DNA of 64,000 bases from a virus. The stretch's first letter is position 1. Each line of letters begins with the position of its first letter. The stretch covers positions 1-64,000 of IMG/VR virus record IMGVR_UViG_3300022752_000018, one strand, 5' to 3'. The position numbers were made by a program, and so were the translations under genes. Below are positions 36,101 through 49,145 of this stretch, piece by piece. The notes under the pieces are model-generated. The model did not search any database and was not told the DNA's origin. It saw only the letters and a list, made by a program, of their open reading frames with translations.

Positions 36101-39100
36101 CACCTTGAACTCCTTGGACACCTTGTACACCTTGTATACCCTGTACACCTTGTACACCCTGTCCGCCTTGTACACCTTGTACGCCTTGTACACCTTGACC
36201 ACCTTGTATGCCTTGTACGCCCTGTACACCTTGACCACCTTGTATGCCTTGTACGCCCTGTACACCTTGACCACCTTGTATTCCCTGTATTCCCTGTATA
36301 CCTTGTACACCTTGTACACCTTGTAAGCCTTGGCTAGCAATTAATGACCATGGATTAGTTTTAAATATTAAACCAGTTAATGATCCAGTCCCTATTCCAC
36401 CAATACCTGTTACACTAAACTGTGTTCTTCCTAAAATAAATGAGGTTGTAGGCCCATTATCAGCACTGATAATGTAATATACTACATTAGGTACCGTTTG
36501 GCCTGCTGTAAAATATGTCGGACTTGACTCAGGACTACCAGGATTTTCTAAACTAATACCAGCTGGCACTGTTCCTGATACAATAACTGCCTCGCCTATG
36601 TATAAATTAGTACTTGTACATCCAAATACTCCTGAAGTATTGGTCTTGGTTACATCAGGAATAGTAATAGTTGTACCTGGAGGATTGTTTATATTAAAGT
36701 AAGCCCCTGATCCGTATGTTGAATCACCAAATGTACTTGTGTAGCTTGATCCTTGATAGAATATAGTTTCATTTCTTAAGTAACTTGCTCCAGGTTGCCA
36801 ATCTCCTAAGAATGTAAATCCTTCACCCTTAGTACCCTGGAAGCCTTGTACACCTTGTTGACCTTGAACACCTTGAACACCTTGTACACCTTGACCACCT
36901 TGTACACCCTGTATGCCCTGTATACCCTGTACACCCTGTTGACCTTGTACACCCTGTACACCTTGTACACCTTGTACACCTTGTCCACCTTGTACACCCT
37001 GTACACCCTGTACACCTTGTCCACCTTGAACACCTTGAACACCTTGTACACCTTGTCCACCCTGTATGCCCTGTATACCCTGTACACCCTGTTGACCTTG
37101 TACACCCTGTACACCCTGTACACCCTGTCCACCTTGGACACCCTGTACACCCTGTACACCCTGACCACCCTGTACACCCTGTACACCCTGTAGACCCTGT
37201 ACACCCTGTACACCCTGTACACCCTGTAGACCCTGTAGACCCTGAATACCCTGAATACCCTGACCACCTTGTACGCCCTGTACGCCTTGTATACCTTGGC
37301 TTACTAAAAGATTCCAACTTGCGCCTACTACAGGAACAACTCCTGTGCTATTAGCTATTGCTATCCAAGAACTGCCATTATAAAATACTATATCATTAGT
37401 GCTATATGGTGTGGTACTATTCCAAGTTCCTTTCCAAACTAAGCTAAAACCCTGTACACCTTGAATACCCTGTACACCCTGTACACCTTGTCCACCCTGT
37501 ACTCCCTGTACTCCCTGTACACCTTGGCCACCTTGTACACCTTGAACGCCTTGAACGCCTTGAACGCCTTGAACGCCCTGTACACCTTGTACACCTTGGC
37601 CACCTTGTACACCTTGTACACCCTGTACACCTTGAACGCCCTGTAAACCTTGTACACCCTGTAAACCTTGGCTTACAATCATATTCCAATCTGCGGTTGT
37701 CCCGGGAACAATTCCAGTATGTACAGTAGTTGATATCCAAGAACTACCGTTATAAAATACTACATCATTAACAATGTAAGGCGTTGATAAATTATATGTA
37801 CCTCTCCAAATTAATCCAACACCTTGTATACCTTGACCACCTTGTACACCTTGTACACCTTGTACACCTTGACCACCTTGTACACCTTGTACACCTTGTA
37901 CACCTTGACCACCCTGTATACCCTGTATACCCTGTAGACCCTGACCACCTTGTACACCCTGTACTCCCTGTACACCCTGACCACCTTGGACGCCTTGTAC
38001 ACCTTGTAGACCTTGTACACCTTGTACACCTTGTCCGCCTTGTACACCTTGTACACCTTGTACACCTTGTCCACCTTGTACACCTTGTACACCTTGTACA
38101 CCCTGTCCGCCTTGAATACCTTGAACGCCTTGTATACCCTGACCGCCTTGGATACCTTGAACGCCTTGGACACCCTGTACACCTTGTACACCCTGTACAC
38201 CCTGTACACCTTGAACACCTTGAACGCCCTGTACACCTTGGACACCCTGTACACCTTGTACACCTTGTACACCTTGTACACCTTGAACGCCTTGGACACC
38301 CTGTACACCTTGTACACCTTGTACACCTTGTACACCTTGAATACCTTGGGATGCAAGCACATCCCAACTAGATGGATTTGTATCAGGCTGATTATTATAA
38401 TTGCCATTAACTTTACTAATATATGATGAACCTAGATAAGCTACAGAATCATTATTATTATAAATTACGCTAGGATCCCATATTCCTTTCCAAGTTACAC
38501 CACCACCTTGAATACCCTGTTGGCCTTGTACGCCTTGTACACCTTGAACGCCCTGTACACCTTGTACACCCTGTACACCCTGTACACCCTGTACGCCTTG
38601 TACACCTTGTACGCCCTGTACACCTTGTACACCCTGTACGCCCTGTACACCCTGTACACCCTGTACACCTTGTACTCCTTGTACGCCCTGTACACCCTGT
38701 ACGCCCTGTACACCCTGTACACCCTGTACACCTTGGACGCCTTGGACTCCTTGTACACCTTGGACACCCTGTACACCTTGAACACCCTGTACACCTTGTA
38801 AACCTTGGCTTGCTATTCTTTCCCAGAAAGTATCATTATTTTCAGGTCCAGGAACTGCTGTAGAATTAGAATTACCAGTTGGAACTCCTCCTCCTGTATA
38901 TCTTACTATCCACGCACTACCATTATAAAATACAACTTCATTTTGATAATAAGTTGTATTAAAATCGTACATTCCACGCCAGATTATACCAAAACCTTGT
39001 ATACCCTGTACACCTTGTACGCCCTGTACGCCTTGTACGCCTTGTACACCTTGTACGCCTTGTACACCTTGTACACCTTGAACGCCTTGAACGCCTTGTA

Positions 39101-42100
39101 CACCTTGTACACCTTGAACGCCTTGAACGCCTTGTACACCCTGTACGCCCTGTACACCCTGTACACCTTGTACACCTTGGACTCCTTGGACGCCTTGTAC
39201 ACCTTGTACCCCTTGTACACCTTGGACACCTTGGGCTCCTTGTAGACCTTGAACGCCTTGTAAACCTTGGACTCCTTGTAGACCTTGAACGCCTTGTAAA
39301 CCTTGGACTCCTTGTACACCTTGTACACCCTGTACGCCTTGTACACCCTGTACGCCTTGTACACCTTGTACGCCCTGTACACCCTGTACACCCTGTACAC
39401 CTTGTACACCCTGTACGCCTTGTACACCCTGTACGCCTTGTACGCCCTGTACACCCTGTACACCCTGTACACCCTGTACACCCTGTACACCCTGTACACC
39501 TTGAACACCTTGAACACCCTGTACACCCTGTACGCCTTGTACGCCTTGTACACCCTGTACGCCTTGTACACCCTGTACGCCCTGTACGCCTTGTACACCT
39601 TGGGCTCCTTGTACACCTTGTACACCTTGAACACCCTGTACACCCTGTACACCTTGAACGCCTTGAACGCCTTGAGCTGCTAAAATTTGCCAATAAGTCG
39701 AATTAATTACAGGTGGATTACCATAACTTGGTTCTTCATCACTAAATTGACCATATGGTGGATCAGTAGTAATAGGATATATTACAATATAGCTATTTCC
39801 ATTGTAATATACTACATCATTTTGTTGATAAGTTGCTGATGAACTGTATGTTCCTCTCCATCTTATACCAAATCCTTGAATACCTTGAACACCTTGAACA
39901 CCTTGGACTCCTTGAACGCCTTGTACACCTTGGACTCCTTGTACACCTTGGACTCCTTGTACACCTTGGACACCCTGTACACCCTGTACACCTTGGACTC
40001 CCTGTACACCTTGGACTCCTTGGACTCCTTGTACACCCTGTACACCTTGTACACCTTGTACACCTTGAACGCCTTGTAGGCCCTGTACACCTTGAACGCC
40101 TTGTAGGCCTTGATAGCCTTGGACACCTTGACTTGACAACATGTCCCAATAGGCTGATCCTTCATATGGTTCATTATTAGTATTACTGCCTGCTAATGAA
40201 GCCCAAGAAGATCCATTCCATTTAACCGCATCATTTTGATTATAGGTTACATTTGACTGCCATTCTCCTCGCCAAACAAATCCCAATCCTTGGATACCTT
40301 GTTGACCTTGAACTCCCTGTACACCCTGTACACCCTGTACACCCTGTACACCCTGTACACCCTGGACGCCCTGTACACCCTGGACGCCCTGTACACCTTG
40401 GACACCTTGTACACCTTGTACGCCTTGTACACCTTGTACACCCTGAAGACCTTGAACACCTTGTACACCTTGAACGCCTTGTACACCTTGTACACCTTGT
40501 ACACCTTGTACACCTTGTACACCTTGTACACCTTGTATACCTTGCCAACCTTGGACACCCTGTACACCCTGTACACCCTGTACACCCTGTACACCTTGAA
40601 CGCCTTGGACACCTTGGACACCCTGTACACCCTGTACACCTTGGACTCCCTGTACACCTTGGACACCTTGGACACCTTGGACACCTTGGACACCCTGTAC
40701 ACCCTGTACACCTTGGACTCCTTGGACTCCTTGGACACCTTGGACACCCTGTACACCCTGTACACCTTGGACTCCTTGGACTCCTTGGACTCCTTGTACA
40801 CCCTGTACACCCTGTACACCCTGTACACCCTGTACACCCTGTACACCCTGTACACCCTGTACACCCTGTACACCCTGTACACCCTGTACACCCTGTACAC
40901 CTTGTACGCCTTGTACACCTTGGACACCCTGTACACCTTGTACACCCTGTACACCTTGGACTCCCTGTACGCCTTGTACACCCTGTACGCCTTGTACACC
41001 TTGAACGCCTTGTACACCTTGAACGCCTTGTACACCTTGAACGCCTTGTACACCCTGACTAGCTAATAATTCCCAATATGTGTCATTATACTCTGGTCCT
41101 GGAACTGTCAATGGATTCTGTGCACCTGGAGTAACACCTTCAACACCAGTGTATTTTACTATCCAACTTGATCCACTGTAGAAAACAACTTCATTTTGAT
41201 AATATCTGGTATTGAAATCATACATTCCACGCCAAATAAGACCGAATCCCTGAATACCCTGTACACCCTGTACACCCTGTACACCCTGTACACCTTGTAC
41301 GCCTTGGACACCCTGTACACCCTGTACACCCTGTACACCTTGGACACCTTGGACTCCTTGGACTCCTTGGACTCCTTGTACACCCTGTACACCCTGTACA
41401 CCCTGTACACCCTGTACACCCTGTACACCCTGTACACCCTGTACACCTTGTACGCCTTGTACACCTTGGACACCCTGTACACCTTGAACGCCTTGGACAC
41501 CTTGAACGCCTTGAACACCCTGTACACCTTGTACACCTTGTACACCTTGTATACCTTGCCAACCTTGGACACCCTGTACACCCTGTACACCTTGTACACC
41601 CTGTACACCCTGTACACCCTGTACACCCTGTACACCCTGTACACCTTGTACACCTTGTACACCTTGGACTCCTTGGACTCCTTGTACTCCTTGTACACCT
41701 TGTATACCTTGCCAACCTTGTACACCCTGTACACCTTGTAGGCCTTGTACACCTTGTACACCTTGTACACCTTGTACACCCTGTACACCTTGTACACCCT
41801 GTACACCTTGTACACCCTGTACACCTTGTACACCCTGTACACCTTGTACACCCTGTACACCTTGTACACCTTGTACACCTTGTACACCTTGTACTCCTTG
41901 TAGTCCCTGTACACCTTGTACTCCCTGTACACCCTGTACACCTTGTACACCTTGTACACCTTGTACACCTTGTACCCCTTGTACACCTTGAATACCTTGT
42001 GCAGCTATTAGATTCCAATATGATTCATTGACAACTATTGGATAACCAGCTTCTGCTTTGCTTAAAACTGGTATTGTTTGTAAGCCACCAAACTTATTAT

Positions 42101-45100
42101 TGGTATCACCTGTAATAGCAATAAACGAACTACCATCAAAATGAACTATATCATCAGTAGCGTAAAGTTCACTAGAGCTCCAATCACCTCTCCATACTGG
42201 ACCACGACCTTGAATACCTTGTACACCCTGTACGCCTTGGACACCTTGAACGCCTTGAACGCCTTGGACACCCTGTACTCCTTGTACACCTTGGACTCCT
42301 TGGATTCCTTGGACTCCTTGTAGACCTTGAACGCCTTGGACGCCCTGTACACCTTGAACACCCTGTACACCCTGTACACCTTGAACACCCTGTACACCCT
42401 GTACACCTTGTACACCCTGTACACCCTGTACACCCTGTACACCTTGTACACCCTGTACACCTTGTACGCCCTGTACACCCTGTACACCTTGAACGCCCTG
42501 TACGCCCTGTACACCTTGTACACCTTGTACACCTTGGACGCCCTGTACACCCTGTACACCTTGAACGCCTTGGACGCCCTGTACACCTTGAACACCTTGA
42601 ACACCTTGAACACCTTGAACGCCCTGTACACCCTGTACACCTTGAACGCCTTGAACGCCTTGAACGCCTTGTACTCCTTGGACTCCTTGGACCCCTTGTA
42701 CACCCTGTACACCTTGGACTCCTTGTACACCTTGGACTCCTTGTACTCCTTGTACACCTTGTACACCTTGTACACCTTGTACACCTTGTACACCTTGTAC
42801 ACCTTGTACACCTTGGACACCTTGTACACCCTGTACGCCCTGTACGCCCTGTACGCCCTGTACGCCCTGTACACCTTGTACGCCCTGTACGCCCTGTACA
42901 CCTTGTACGCCCTGTACACCTTGGACTCCTTGGACTCCTTGTACACCCTGTACACCTTGTACACCCTGTACACCCTGTACACCCTGTACACCCTGTACAC
43001 CCTGTACACCCTGTACACCCTGTACACCTTGAACGCCTTGTACACCTTGAACGCCTTGTACACCTTGAACGCCTTGTACACCTTGTACACCCTGTACACC
43101 CTGGACGCCCTGTACACCTTGTACGCCTTGTACACCTTGTACACCCTGTACACCCTGTACACCTTGAGTACCTTGACTGGCTAATCTTTCCCAAAATGTA
43201 TCATTATCTTGTGGACCTGGAATAGTTAATGGATTTTCGGCACCTGGAGTGACACCTTCTACTCCTTTATATTTTACTATCCAACTTGATCCATTGTAGA
43301 AAACAACTTGATTCTGATAATATCTAGTATTGAAATCATACATTCCCATCCAGATAATACCAAATCCCTGTATACCTTGTACACCTTGTACACCTTGTAC
43401 ACCTTGAACACCTTGTACGCCTTGTACACCTTGTACACCTTGTAGGCCTTGTACACCTTGTACACCTTGTACGCCTTGTACGCCTTGTACACCTTGTACA
43501 CCTTGGACACCTTGTACACCTTGTAGGCCTTGTACACCTTGTACGCCTTGTACGCCTTGTACGCCTTGTACGCCTTGTACACCTTGTACACCTTGTACAC
43601 CTTGTACACCTTGTACGCCTTGTACACCTTGAACGCCTTGTACACCTTGTACACCTTGGACGCCTTGAACACCTTGTATACCTTGCCAACCTTGTACACC
43701 TTGAACGCCTTGTACACCTTGTACACCCTGTACACCCTGTACACCTTGAACACCTTGAACGCCTTGTACACCTTGTACACCCTGTACACCTTGGACTCCT
43801 TGTAGACCTTGAACGCCTTGTAAGCCCTGTACACCTTGTACGCCTTGTAGGCCTTGTACACCTTGTACGCCTTGTACACCTTGTAGGCCTTGTAGGCCTT
43901 GTACACCTTGGACACCTTGGACACCTTGGACGCCTTGTACACCTTGAACGCCTTGTACACCTTGAACGCCTTGTACACCTTGTACACCCTGTACTCCTTG
44001 AACGCCTTGTACACCTTGGACACCTTGGACACCTTGTACACCCTGTACACCTTGTACACCCTGTACACCTTGTACACCTTGTACACCTTGTACACCTTGT
44101 ACACCTTGTACACCCTGTACACCCTGTACGCCTTGTACACCTTGTACACCTTGTACACCCTGTACACCTTGAACGCCTTGTACACCTTGAACACCCTGTA
44201 CACCTTGTACGCCTTGTACACCCTGTACACCCTGTACACCCTGTACACCTTGTACACCTTGTACACCTTGTACACCTTGTACGCCTTGGACACCCTGTAC
44301 ACCTTGTACGCCCTGTACACCTTGGACTCCTTGTACACCTTGGACTCCTTGGACTCCTTGGACTCCTTGTACACCTTGTACACCCTGTACACCCTGTACA
44401 CCCTGTACACCCTGTACTCCTTGAACACCCTGTACGCCCTGTACACCTTGTACGCCTTGTACACCCTGAAGACCTTGAATACCTTGAGCAGTCATTCTAT
44501 TCCAGTAAGTATCATTTACTTGACCTGGAGTGAATTCTGGAACTTGGTTTACAAATTGAGTGCCTTGAACATTATACATGTCAAGAGGATAAACTGCTAT
44601 AAAACTATCACCATCATAATAAACTACATCATTTTGTTGATATATAGTTCCTGGAGAATACTCGCCTCTCCAATTAATACTAAAACCTTGTATACCCTGT
44701 ACACCCTGTACACCCTGTACACCTTGTACACCTTGTACACCTTGTACACCTTGTACGCCCTGTACACCCTGTACACCTTGTACTCCTTGTACTCCTTGTA
44801 CTCCTTGTACGCCCTGTACACCCTGTACGCCCTGTACGCCCTGTACACCTTGGACTCCTTGTAGGCCTTGTACACCTTGGACACCCTGTACGCCTTGGAC
44901 GCCTTGGACACCCTGTACGCCTTGTAAGCCCTGTACACCCTGTACACCTTGTACACCCTGTACACCTTGTACACCCTGTACACCTTGAACGCCTTGGACA
45001 CCTTGGACACCTTGTACACCTTGTACGCCTTGAACACCCTGGACGCCCTGTACACCCTGGACGCCCTGTACACCTTGGACACCTTGTACACCTTGTACGC

Positions 45101-48100
45101 CTTGTACACCTTGTACACCCTGAAGACCTTGAACACCTTGTACACCTTGAACGCCTTGTACACCTTGTACACCTTGTACACCTTGTACACCTTGTACACC
45201 TTGTACACCTTGTATACCTTGCCAACCTTGGACACCCTGTACGCCTTGTACACCTTGGACTCCTTGTACGCCCTGTACACCTTGGACTCCTTGTACGCCC
45301 TGTACTCCTTGTACGCCCTGTACACCTTGGACTCCTTGGACTCCTTGTACTCCTTGGACTCCTTGGATACCTTGCCAACCTTGTACACCTTGTACACCTT
45401 GTACACCTTGTACACCTTGTACACCCTGAGCTCCTTGTACACCCTGTACACCTTGTACACCCTGTACACCTTGTACACCTTGTACACCTTGAACGCCTTG
45501 AACACCTTGGACGCCCTGTACACCTTGGACGCCCTGTACACCTTGAACGCCTTGGACACCTTGGACGCCTTGGACACCTTGAACGCCTTGGACACCTTGT
45601 ACGCCTTGTACGCCTTGTACACCTTGGACGCCCTGTACACCCTGTACACCTTGAACGCCTTGTACACCTTGTACACCTTGTACGCCTTGGACACCCTGTA
45701 CACCTTGTACACCCTGTACACCCTGTACACCTTGTACACCTTGTACACCTTGGACACCCTGTACGCCTTGGACACCCTGTACGCCTTGGACACCTTGGAC
45801 ACCTTGGACACCTTGGACACCTTGTACACCTTGTAAACCTTGGATACCTTGACTAGCAATCATAGACCAAACATTTAAATTCAAATCTGGTCTGATACCT
45901 TTATTATTTTCTATAGCAGTATAGGCACTGCCATTATAAAATACAGCATTATTAATAATATAATCAGTTTCTGGATTCCATAACCCTCTCCAAATAAATC
46001 CAACACCCTGAATACCTTGAATACCTTGTACACCCTGTACACCCTGTACACCCTGTACACCCTGTACACCCTGTACACCTTGAACGCCCTGTACACCTTG
46101 GACTCCCTGTACACCTTGTACGCCCTGTACACCCTGTACACCCTGTACACCCTGTACACCCTGTACACCCTGTACACCTTGTACACCTTGTACACCTTGT
46201 ACGCCCTGTACACCTTGTACACCCTGTACACCCTGTACACCCTGTACACCTTGTACACCTTGTACACCTTGTACACCTTGTACGCCCTGTACGCCCTGTA
46301 CACCTTGTACACCTTGTACACCTTGTACACCTTGTACGCCTTGTACACCTTGTACGCCCTGTACACCCTGTACACCCTGTACGCCCTGTACACCCTGTAC
46401 ACCCTGTACGCCCTGTACACCCTGTACACCTTGTACACCCTGTACACCCTGTACACCTTGGACACCTTGTACGCCCTGTACACCTTGGACACCTTGTACG
46501 CCCTGTACACCTTGTACACCCTGTACACCTTGTACTCCTTGTACACCTTGTACACCTTGTAAGCCCTGTACACCCTGTACACCCTGTACACCCTGTACAC
46601 CCTGTACTCCTTGGATACCTTGCCAACCTTGTACACCTTGTACACCTTGTACACCCTGTACACCTTGTACACCTTGTACACCTTGTACACCCTGTACACC
46701 CTGTACACCCTGTACACCCTGTACACCTTGAACGCCTTGAACACCCTGTACACCCTGTACACCCTGAGTACCTTGACTGGCTAATCTCTCCCAAAATGTA
46801 TCATTATCTTGAGGTCCAGGAACTGTCAATGGATTTTCAGCACCAGGAGTAACTCCCTCTACTCCTTTATATTTTACTATCCAACTTGATCCATTATAAA
46901 AAACAACTTCATTTTGATAATATCTAGTATTAAAATCATACATTCCCATCCAGATAATACCAAATCCCTGTATACCCTGAACTCCCTGTACACCTTGGAC
47001 ACCTTGAACGCCTTGAACGCCTTGAACGCCTTGTACACCCTGTACACCCTGTACACCCTGTACACCTTGTACACCCTGTACACCTTGTACGCCCTGTACG
47101 CCCTGTACACCTTGTACACCTTGAACGCCCTGTACACCTTGGACGCCTTGTACACCTTGTACACCCTGTACACCTTGTACCCCTTGTACACCCTGTACGC
47201 CCTGTACGCCCTGTACACCCTGTACACCTTGTACCCCTTGTACACCTTGTACACCTTGTACACCTTGTACGCCCTGTACACCCTGTACACCCTGTACACC
47301 CTGTACTCCTTGTACACCCTGTACACCCTGTACGCCCTGTACACCCTGTACTCCTTGAACACCCTGTACGCCCTGTACACCTTGTACGCCCTGTACGCCT
47401 TGTACGCCTTGTACGCCTTGTACACCTTGTACACCTTGTACACCCTGTACGCCCTGTACGCCCTGTACACCCTGTACACCCTGTACACCTTGTACACCTT
47501 GTACACCTTGTACACCTTGTACACCTTGTACACCTTGTACACCCTGTAAACCTTGAATACCTTGAGTAGCAACTACATCCCAATATACTCTGTAACCAAT
47601 TCTTGGAACTGTATTAGGATCTATTATACCTGGAGTTATACCTGCTGGATCTTTATATACTGCAATATAACTAGAACCATTATAAAAAATTGCTTCATTT
47701 TGATAATATCTTGTGGTAAAACTATAACTCTCTTTCCAAATAATACCAAAACCCTGAATACCCTGTACGCCTTGTACGCCCTGTACACCCTGTACACCTT
47801 GTACACCCTGTACACCTTGAACACCTTGAACGCCCTGTACACCTTGGACCCCTTGTACACCTTGTACACCTTGGACTCCCTGTACGCCTTGGACTCCCTG
47901 TACTCCTTGGACACCTTGTACGCCTTGTACGCCTTGTACACCCTGTACACCCTGTACACCTTGAACGCCTTGTGCTGTACTTTGTTCCCAATAAGCACTT
48001 CCAAAATACGGACGATTACCACGGTTTATTGGAACTGGACCAACGATACTTACCCAACTTGATCCATTATAGTAGACCATGTCGCCTTTGGAATATTCAT

Positions 48101-48884
48101 CAAATTCGTTCCAATATCCTTTCCAAATAATACCACGACCTTGGATACCTTGAGCACCCTGTACACCTTGAAATCCTAAATCACCTTGGATACCTTGACG
48201 ACCCTGTACACCTTGAGGTCCTACTGGTCCAAATCTACCTTGAAAACCTTGAATACCTTGTGGACCTTGAGTGGCCATCAAGTCCCAGTATAAACTTCCA
48301 TCTGCGGGGGGTGGACCACCTTGATTTGGTTTTATAGCGACCCAAATAGATCCATTATAGTAGACTACGTCATTTTCACCATAAGGTTCTGTAAGGCTAT
48401 AGTCACCTTTCCAAATGAAACCTATACCTTGTATACCTTGATTACCTTGGGGTCCTTGACGACCTTGTACACCCTGAGGTCCTATTGGACCTATTGGGCC
48501 AAATGTACCCTGTATACCCTGTGGCCCTTGTAGACCACCGCCACTGATTACACTTATTCTACCAGTTCTAGGGTTACCGTCACCCCAATAAACATTTAAA
48601 TTCCCAGGATCAATAACCTTAATATATGGGCTTCCTGGTTTACCTAAGTCTACACTTTCATTATTATCATCATAAATCTGTACGGTTACATATTGTACAT
48701 TAAGATTATGTTGTACTGACCAAACTTCAGCTGCTACAGTTTGGTGATATACAAAATTTCCACCTACAAAACTAGCTCCTTGAGCACCCTGCACACCTTG
48801 GCTTCCAGGAGCGCCAATCATTATGGCACGCCAGCCATCTTGGACTCCTTGTACACCTTGGAAATATCGTTTTAAGACGCTCAT
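30141..48884 (-). CDS. Giant collagen-like fibre protein with CBM5/12-like modules (6,247 aa)
   Basis: One uninterrupted frame of 18.7 kb. Residues 1-115 are a globular N-terminal domain ([20 protein letters not shown], then [16 protein letters not shown]), probably for attachment. Next come about 26 small modules (WKG..Y...[12 protein letters not shown]...W) separated by Gly-X-Gln tracts, mostly Gly-Val-Gln, up to about 380 residues long. A distinct domain sits at 35665-36052. Modules at 33230-33680 and 36330-36828 carry large beta-rich inserts. The C-terminus becomes collagen-like in the usual sense ([25 protein letters not shown]) and ends in [20 protein letters not shown]. The module motif resembles chitin/cellulose-binding CBM5/12. 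Probable long, segmented tail fibre. Long antisense frames here are by-products of the 9-bp repeat. Confidence 0.93.
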   Translation of the reverse strand: MSVLKRYFQGVQGVQDGWRAIMIGAPGSQGVQGAQGASFVGGNFVYHQTVAAEVWSVQHNLNVQYVTVQIYDDNNESVDLGKPGSPYIKVIDPGNLNVYWGDGNPRTGRISVISGGGLQGPQGIQGTFGPIGPIGPQGVQGRQGPQGNQGIQGIGFIWKGDYSLTEPYGENDVVYYNGSIWVAIKPNQGGPPPADGSLYWDLMATQGPQGIQGFQGRFGPVGPQGVQGRQGIQGDLGFQGVQGAQGIQGRGIIWKGYWNEFDEYSKGDMVYYNGSSWVSIVGPVPINRGNRPYFGSAYWEQSTAQGVQGVQGVQGVQGVQGVQGVQGVQGVQGVQGVQGVQGVQGVQGVQGVQGVQGVQGVQGVQGVQGVQGVQGIQGFGIIWKESYSFTTRYYQNEAIFYNGSSYIAVYKDPAGITPGIIDPNTVPRIGYRVYWDVVATQGIQGLQGVQGVQGVQGVQGVQGVQGVQGVQGVQGVQGVQGVQGVQGVQGVQGVQGVQGVQGVQGVQGVQGVQGVQGVQGVQGVQGVQGVQGVQGVQGVQGVQGVQGVQGVQGVQGVQGVQGVQGVQGVQGVQGVQGVQGVQGVQGVQGVQGVQGVQGVQGVQGVQGVQGVQGVQGVQGVQGVQGVQGVQGVQGVQGIQGFGIIWMGMYDFNTRYYQNEVVFYNGSSWIVKYKGVEGVTPGAENPLTVPGPQDNDTFWERLASQGTQGVQGVQGVQGVQGVQGVQGVQGVQGVQGVQGVQGVQGVQGVQGVQGWQGIQGVQGVQGVQGVQGVQGLQGVQGVQGVQGVQGVQGVQGVQGVQGVQGVQGVQGVQGVQGVQGVQGVQGVQGVQGVQGVQGVQGVQGVQGVQGVQGVQGVQGVQGVQGVQGVQGVQGVQGVQGVQGVQGVQGVQGVQGVQGVQGVQGVQGVQGVQGVQGVQGVQGVQGVQGVQGVQGVQGVQGVQGVQGVQGVQGVQGIQGIQGVGFIWRGLWNPETDYIINNAVFYNGSAYTAIENNKGIRPDLNLNVWSMIASQGIQGLQGVQGVQGVQGVQGVQGVQGVQGVQGVQGVQGVQGVQGVQGVQGVQGVQGVQGVQGVQGVQGVQGVQGVQGVQGVQGVQGVQGVQGVQGVQGVQGVQGVQGVQGVQGVQGVQGVQGVQGVQGVQGVQGVQGVQGAQGVQGVQGVQGVQGVQGWQGIQGVQGVQGVQGVQGVQGVQGVQGVQGVQGVQGVQGVQGVQGVQGVQGWQGIQGVQGVQGVQGVQGVQGVQGVQGVQGVQGLQGVQGVQGVQGVQGVQGVQGVQGVQGVQGVQGVQGVQGVQGVQGVQGVQGVQGVQGVQGVQGVQGLQGVQGVQGVQGVQGVQGVQGLQGVQGVQGVQGVQGVQGVQGVQGVQGVQGVQGVQGVQGVQGVQGVQGVQGVQGVQGIQGFSINWRGEYSPGTIYQQNDVVYYDGDSFIAVYPLDMYNVQGTQFVNQVPEFTPGQVNDTYWNRMTAQGIQGLQGVQGVQGVQGVQGVQGVQGVQGVQGVQGVQGVQGVQGVQGVQGVQGVQGVQGVQGVQGVQGVQGVQGVQGVQGVQGVQGVQGVQGVQGVQGVQGVQGVQGVQGVQGVQGVQGVQGVQGVQGVQGVQGVQGVQGVQGVQGVQGVQGVQGVQGVQGVQGVQGVQGVQGVQGVQGVQGVQGVQGVQGVQGVQGLQGLQGVQGVQGVQGLQGVQGVQGLQGVQGLQGVQGVQGVQGVQGVQGVQGVQGVQGVQGVQGVQGVQGWQGIQGVQGVQGVQGVQGVQGVQGVQGVQGVQGVQGVQGVQGVQGVQGVQGVQGLQGVQGVQGVQGVQGVQGVQGVQGVQGLQGVQGVQGVQGVQGVQGVQGVQGIQGFGIIWMGMYDFNTRYYQNQVVFYNGSSWIVKYKGVEGVTPGAENPLTIPGPQDNDTFWERLASQGTQGVQGVQGVQGVQGVQGVQGVQGVQGVQGVQGVQGVQGVQGVQGVQGVQGVQGVQGVQGVQGVQGVQGVQGVQGVQGVQGVQGVQGVQGVQGVQGVQGVQGVQGVQGVQGVQGVQGVQGVQGVQGVQGVQGVQGVQGVQGVQGVQGVQGVQGVQGVQGVQGVQGVQGVQGVQGVQGVQGVQGVQGVQGVQGVQGVQGVQGVQGVQGVQGVQGVQGVQGVQGVQGVQGVQGVQGVQGVQGVQGVQGVQGVQGVQGVQGVQGVQGVQGVQGVQGVQGVQGVQGLQGVQGIQGVQGVQGVQGVQGVQGVQGVQGVQGVQGIQGRGPVWRGDWSSSELYATDDIVHFDGSSFIAITGDTNNKFGGLQTIPVLSKAEAGYPIVVNESYWNLIAAQGIQGVQGVQGVQGVQGVQGVQGVQGVQGVQGLQGVQGVQGVQGVQGVQGVQGVQGVQGVQGVQGVQGVQGVQGVQGVQGVQGVQGLQGVQGVQGWQGIQGVQGVQGVQGVQGVQGVQGVQGVQGVQGVQGVQGVQGVQGVQGVQGWQGIQGVQGVQGVQGVQGVQGVQGVQGVQGVQGVQGVQGVQGVQGVQGVQGVQGVQGVQGVQGVQGVQGVQGVQGVQGVQGVQGVQGVQGVQGVQGVQGVQGIQGFGLIWRGMYDFNTRYYQNEVVFYSGSSWIVKYTGVEGVTPGAQNPLTVPGPEYNDTYWELLASQGVQGVQGVQGVQGVQGVQGVQGVQGVQGVQGVQGVQGVQGVQGVQGVQGVQGVQGVQGVQGVQGVQGVQGVQGVQGVQGVQGVQGVQGVQGVQGVQGVQGVQGVQGVQGVQGVQGVQGVQGVQGVQGVQGVQGVQGVQGVQGVQGVQGVQGVQGVQGVQGVQGVQGVQGWQGIQGVQGVQGVQGVQGVQGVQGVQGVQGVQGLQGVQGVQGVQGVQGVQGVQGVQGVQGVQGVQGVQGVQGVQGVQGVQGQQGIQGLGFVWRGEWQSNVTYNQNDAVKWNGSSWASLAGSNTNNEPYEGSAYWDMLSSQGVQGYQGLQGVQGVQGLQGVQGVQGVQGVQGVQGVQGVQGVQGVQGVQGVQGVQGVQGVQGVQGVQGVQGVQGVQGVQGVQGIQGFGIRWRGTYSSSATYQQNDVVYYNGNSYIVIYPITTDPPYGQFSDEEPSYGNPPVINSTYWQILAAQGVQGVQGVQGVQGVQGVQGVQGAQGVQGVQGVQGVQGVQGVQGVQGVQGVQGVQGVQGVQGVQGVQGVQGVQGVQGVQGVQGVQGVQGVQGVQGVQGVQGVQGVQGVQGVQGVQGVQGVQGVQGLQGVQGLQGVQGLQGVQGLQGAQGVQGVQGVQGVQGVQGVQGVQGVQGVQGVQGVQGVQGVQGVQGVQGVQGVQGVQGVQGVQGVQGVQGVQGVQGVQGIQGFGIIWRGMYDFNTTYYQNEVVFYNGSAWIVRYTGGGVPTGNSNSTAVPGPENNDTFWERIASQGLQGVQGVQGVQGVQGVQGVQGVQGVQGVQGVQGVQGVQGVQGVQGVQGVQGVQGVQGVQGVQGVQGVQGVQGVQGVQGVQGVQGVQGVQGVQGQQGIQGGGVTWKGIWDPSVIYNNNDSVAYLGSSYISKVNGNYNNQPDTNPSSWDVLASQGIQGVQGVQGVQGVQGVQGVQGVQGVQGVQGVQGVQGVQGVQGVQGVQGVQGVQGVQGVQGVQGIQGGQGIQGVQGIQGGQGVQGVQGVQGGQGVQGVQGVQGGQGVQGVQGLQGVQGVQGGQGVQGVQGVQGGQGLQGIQGIQGGQGVQGVQGVQGGQGVQGVQGVQGGQGIQGVGLIWRGTYNLSTPYIVNDVVFYNGSSWISTTVHTGIVPGTTADWNMIVSQGLQGVQGLQGVQGVQGVQGVQGGQGVQGVQGVQGVQGVQGVQGVQGGQGVQGVQGVQGGQGVQGVQGIQGVQGFSLVWKGTWNSTTPYSTNDIVFYNGSSWIAIANSTGVVPVVGASWNLLVSQGIQGVQGVQGGQGIQGIQGLQGLQGVQGVQGVQGLQGVQGVQGGQGVQGVQGVQGGQGVQGVQGVQGQQGVQGIQGIQGGQGVQGVQGVQGGQGVQGVQGVQGGQGVQGVQGVQGVQGQQGVQGIQGIQGVQGGQGVQGVQGVQGQQGVQGFQGTKGEGFTFLGDWQPGASYLRNETIFYQGSSYTSTFGDSTYGSGAYFNINNPPGTTITIPDVTKTNTSGVFGCTSTNLYIGEAVIVSGTVPAGISLENPGSPESSPTYFTAGQTVPNVVYYIISADNGPTTSFILGRTQFSVTGIGGIGTGSLTGLIFKTNPWSLIASQGLQGVQGVQGIQGIQGIQGGQGVQGVQGIQGGQGVQGVQGIQGGQGVQGVQGVQGGQGVQGVQGIQGVQGVQGVQGVQGGQGVQGIQGVQGIVGTPGGYTATYAWDNTTTSNPANGTIRINRDWTSTTAGGIVVYVDRYDILGQDRYSFFNAMTAFGTAGSYHGVLTLQPDGSVTRYAATINSITYNSPNSFFTLNCTFIDTQGTAPADGSVLNVAFQPAGQQGIQGIQGGQGVQGVQGIQGRQGVQGVQGVQGGQGVQGVQGVQGGQGVQGVQGVQGGQGVQGVQGVQGGQGVQGVQGVQGGQGVQGIQGVQGRQGVQGVQGIQGVQGVQGVQGGQGVQGVQGVQGGQGVQGVQGVQGVQGFSLVWKGTWLVGTTYFQNDIVFYNGNSYIYTNATPSAGNAPSTGIGQSLVVNTTYWNQMTSQGIQGVQGVQGVQGVQGVQGVQGGQGVQGVQGVQGVQGVQGVQGVQGVQGGQGVQGVQGVQGGQGVQGVQGVQGVQGFSLVWKGTWLAGTTYTQNDIVFYNGNSYIYTNATPSAGNVPSTGIGQSLVVNTTYWNQMTSQGIQGVQGVQGVQGVQGVQGVQGGQGVQGVQGVQGGQGVQGVQGVQGGQGVQGVQGVQGGQGVQGVQGVQGVQGFSLVWKGTWLAGTTYTQNDIVFYNGNSYIYNNAIPSAGNAPSTGIGQSLVVNTAYWNQMTSQGIQGVQGVQGVQGVQGVQGVQGGQGVQGVQGVQGGQGVQGVQGVQGRQGVQGVQGIQGVQGVQGVQGGQGVQGVQGVQGGQGVQGVQGVQGVQGFSLVWKGTWLAGTTYYTNDIVFYNGNSYVFKNVTPTAGQAPSTGVGASLIVNTTYWEQMTSQGIQGVQGVQGGQGVQGVQGVQGVQGQQGIQGSGFKWRGEWSPLNNYAVSDMIIFSGSTYVSLSEYIPNNLTGVQITSNGISFNSTTAPSVGLPVIVQGTNTGGGSLQNYSTLNATLGTVYYVTASTSTTATLSLTKGGGSISNSTGTPTGLTFSVGSYTPQFHTSSNLDATLQRWELTGAQGIQGIQGVQGWQGIQGRQGVQGVQGVQGVQGVQGVQGVQGLGVVWKGTWAGGTPYQLNDMVYYQGSSYICIVTHTSSIGSPPLNANWNLLSVQGIQGVQGVQGVQGGQGVQGVQGVQGGQGVQGVQGVQGRQGVQGVQGVQGGQGVQGVQGVQGVQGVQGVQGVQGFSLVWKGIYSASTTYSQNDLVFYDGNSYIYKNGTPVAGQTPATGQPPIVNSTYWEQMTSQGIQGVQGVQGGQGVQGVQGVQGRQGVQGVQGVQGGQGVQGVQGVQGGQGVQGVQGVQGGQGVQGVQGVQGGQGVQGVQGVQGGQGVQGVQGVQGVQGFSLVWKGTYSASTTYYQNDLVFYDGNSYIYKNGTPVAGQTPATGQPPIVNSTYWNQMTSQGIQGVQGVQGGQGVQGVQGVQGGQGVQGVQGVQGVQGGQGVQGVQGVQGRQGVQGVQGVQGGQGVQGVQGVQGGQGVQGVQGVQGGQGVQGVQGVQGVQGFSLVWKGIYAAGTTYYQNDLVFYDGNSYIYKNGTPVAGQTPATGQPPIVNSTYWDQLTSQGIQGVQGVQGGQGVQGVQGVQGRQGVQGVQGVQGGQGVQGVQGVQGGQGVQGVQGVQGGQGVQGVQGVQGGQGVQGVQGVQGGQGVQGVQGVQGVQGGQGVQGVQGVQGGQGVQGVQGVQGVQGVQGLGVVWKGVWTGSTPYAVNDMVFYQGTSYICITAHTSNVATPPPNANWNQISSQGIQGIQGVQGVQGVQGVQGVQGVQGVQGVQGGQGVQGVQGVQGGQGVQGVQGVQGGQGVQGVQGGQGVQGVQGVQGGQGVQGVQGGQGVQGVQGVQGRQGVQGVQGVQGGQGVQGVQGIQGVQGVQGVQGGQGVQGIQGLQGFQGFQGFTGAQGIQGFQGFTGAQGIQGVQGFQGFQGFQGFQGFTGAQGIQGFQGFTGAQGIQGRQGLQGEKGLQGDTGTQGSTGTTGNTGLQGLPGPQGATGTKGTDGTQGTDGTQGSTGAQGSTGAQGTDGTIGTLSLATFKSVVAASADFADFQVRVAALS
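30230..30650 (-). repeat. C-terminal canonical collagen-like segment of the giant fibre
   Basis: [12 protein letters not shown] units give way to [19 protein letters not shown] and [13 protein letters not shown] triplets rich in Thr, Ser, Asp and Lys. This segment looks like phage and bacterial collagen-like stalks, unlike the Gly-Val-Gln tracts upstream, and leads into the C-terminal peptide. Confidence 0.85.
30655..38340 (-). repeat. Gly-X-Gln tracts with a four-triplet superperiod (C-terminal half of the giant fibre)
   Basis: Between modules, the tracts repeat as [12 protein letters not shown], with Gly (sometimes Arg) at every fourth X position. This gives a 12-residue (36-bp) superperiod on top of the 9-bp triplet repeat. 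Individual tracts here are short, mostly 100-500 bp. Confidence 0.9.
35665..36052 (-). other. Unique globular domain within the giant fibre
   Basis: About 130 residues with no module motif: [20 protein letters not shown], then [43 protein letters not shown] and [17 protein letters not shown]. It is beta-rich and resembles a phage fibre domain of unknown binding role. It separates two sets of tandem modules. Confidence 0.75.
38510..48170 (-). repeat. Near-pure Gly-Val-Gln tracts (N-terminal half of the giant fibre)
   Basis: Long runs of GVQ triplets with rare GLQ, GIQ, GAQ and a recurring GWQGIQ interruption. The longest tracts (about 43.4-44.5 and 44.7-45.8 kb) exceed 350 residues. Codons vary freely (GGT/GGC/GGA/GGG, GTA/GTC/GTT, CAA/CAG) while the residues hardly change. 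There is no proline, unlike ordinary collagen. Confidence 0.92.
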
Positions 48885-49138
48885 TGACTTCTATAATACT
48901 CAGCTAAAAAATATTTTTGAATATAACTTTTTGGCCAATGTAATATAGAAGAACTTAGTTTTAAGATTTGTTTGTATGTTTTATTACAAATGCTATAAAC
49001 AACATAAATTACTGGCTGACAGTAAATAATATTCAGAAAAAGTGTTTTTATTAATTTTACATTCAGGTTCAAAGGCGCTTTTTCATAGTCAAAAACTATG
49101 TTTTTTGCCAATTTAACAAATATTTTAATCAAAATCAT
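48881..49138 (-). CDS. Possible small basic protein (85 aa), unrecognised
   Basis: The frame begins 7 bases after the upstream stop codon and ends in a TGA that overlaps the start of the giant fibre (ATGA), an operon-like fit. The protein is basic, rich in Ile, Leu, Lys and Tyr, with a hydrophobic stretch ([22 protein letters not shown]) that could be a membrane segment. No good ribosome site and no family recognised. If it is not coding, this is a 260-base gap with no terminator. Confidence 0.4.
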   Translation of the reverse strand: MILIKIFVKLAKNIVFDYEKAPLNLNVKLIKTLFLNIIYCQPVIYVVYSICNKTYKQILKLSSSILHWPKSYIQKYFLAEYYRSQ

Positions 49139-49145
49139 TGCGTCT

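Larger units (their letters stand above)
31066..48425 (-). repeat. About 26 CBM5/12-like aromatic modules of the giant fibre
   Basis: Module centres lie near 31.14, 31.69, 32.17, 32.64, 33.03, 33.45 (with insert), 33.86, 34.33, 34.74, 35.15, 36.58 (with insert), 37.37, 37.74, 38.43, 38.90, 39.77, 40.21, 41.15, 42.10, 43.27, 44.58, 45.93, 46.87, 47.66, 48.06 and 48.35 kb. Each is about 50-65 residues: W-(K/R)-G-x-Y/W, about 5 residues, Y-x2-(N/G)-D-x-V-x-Y-x-G-(S/N)-(S/T)-(Y/W), a variable Pro/Gly loop, then W and SQG. Neighbouring modules (31.69, 32.17 and 32.64; also 33.86-35.15) are near-identical, indicating tandem duplication; others are well diverged. Confidence 0.85.

Noticed and set aside
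30194-48022. Dozens of long open frames on both strands within the giant fibre gene (repeats such as YTLYTL, HLVHLV, VYKVYK, CTGCTR).
   Set aside because: The 9-bp repeat has no stop codon in any frame, so all frames stay open. Only the 6,247-residue frame spans modules and ends with sensible domains.
30655-48170. The 9-bp periodic DNA looks like a microsatellite or a CRISPR-like repeat array.
   Set aside because: There are no spacers, the unit is three codons long, and it encodes a continuous Gly-X-Gln protein with intervening folded modules.
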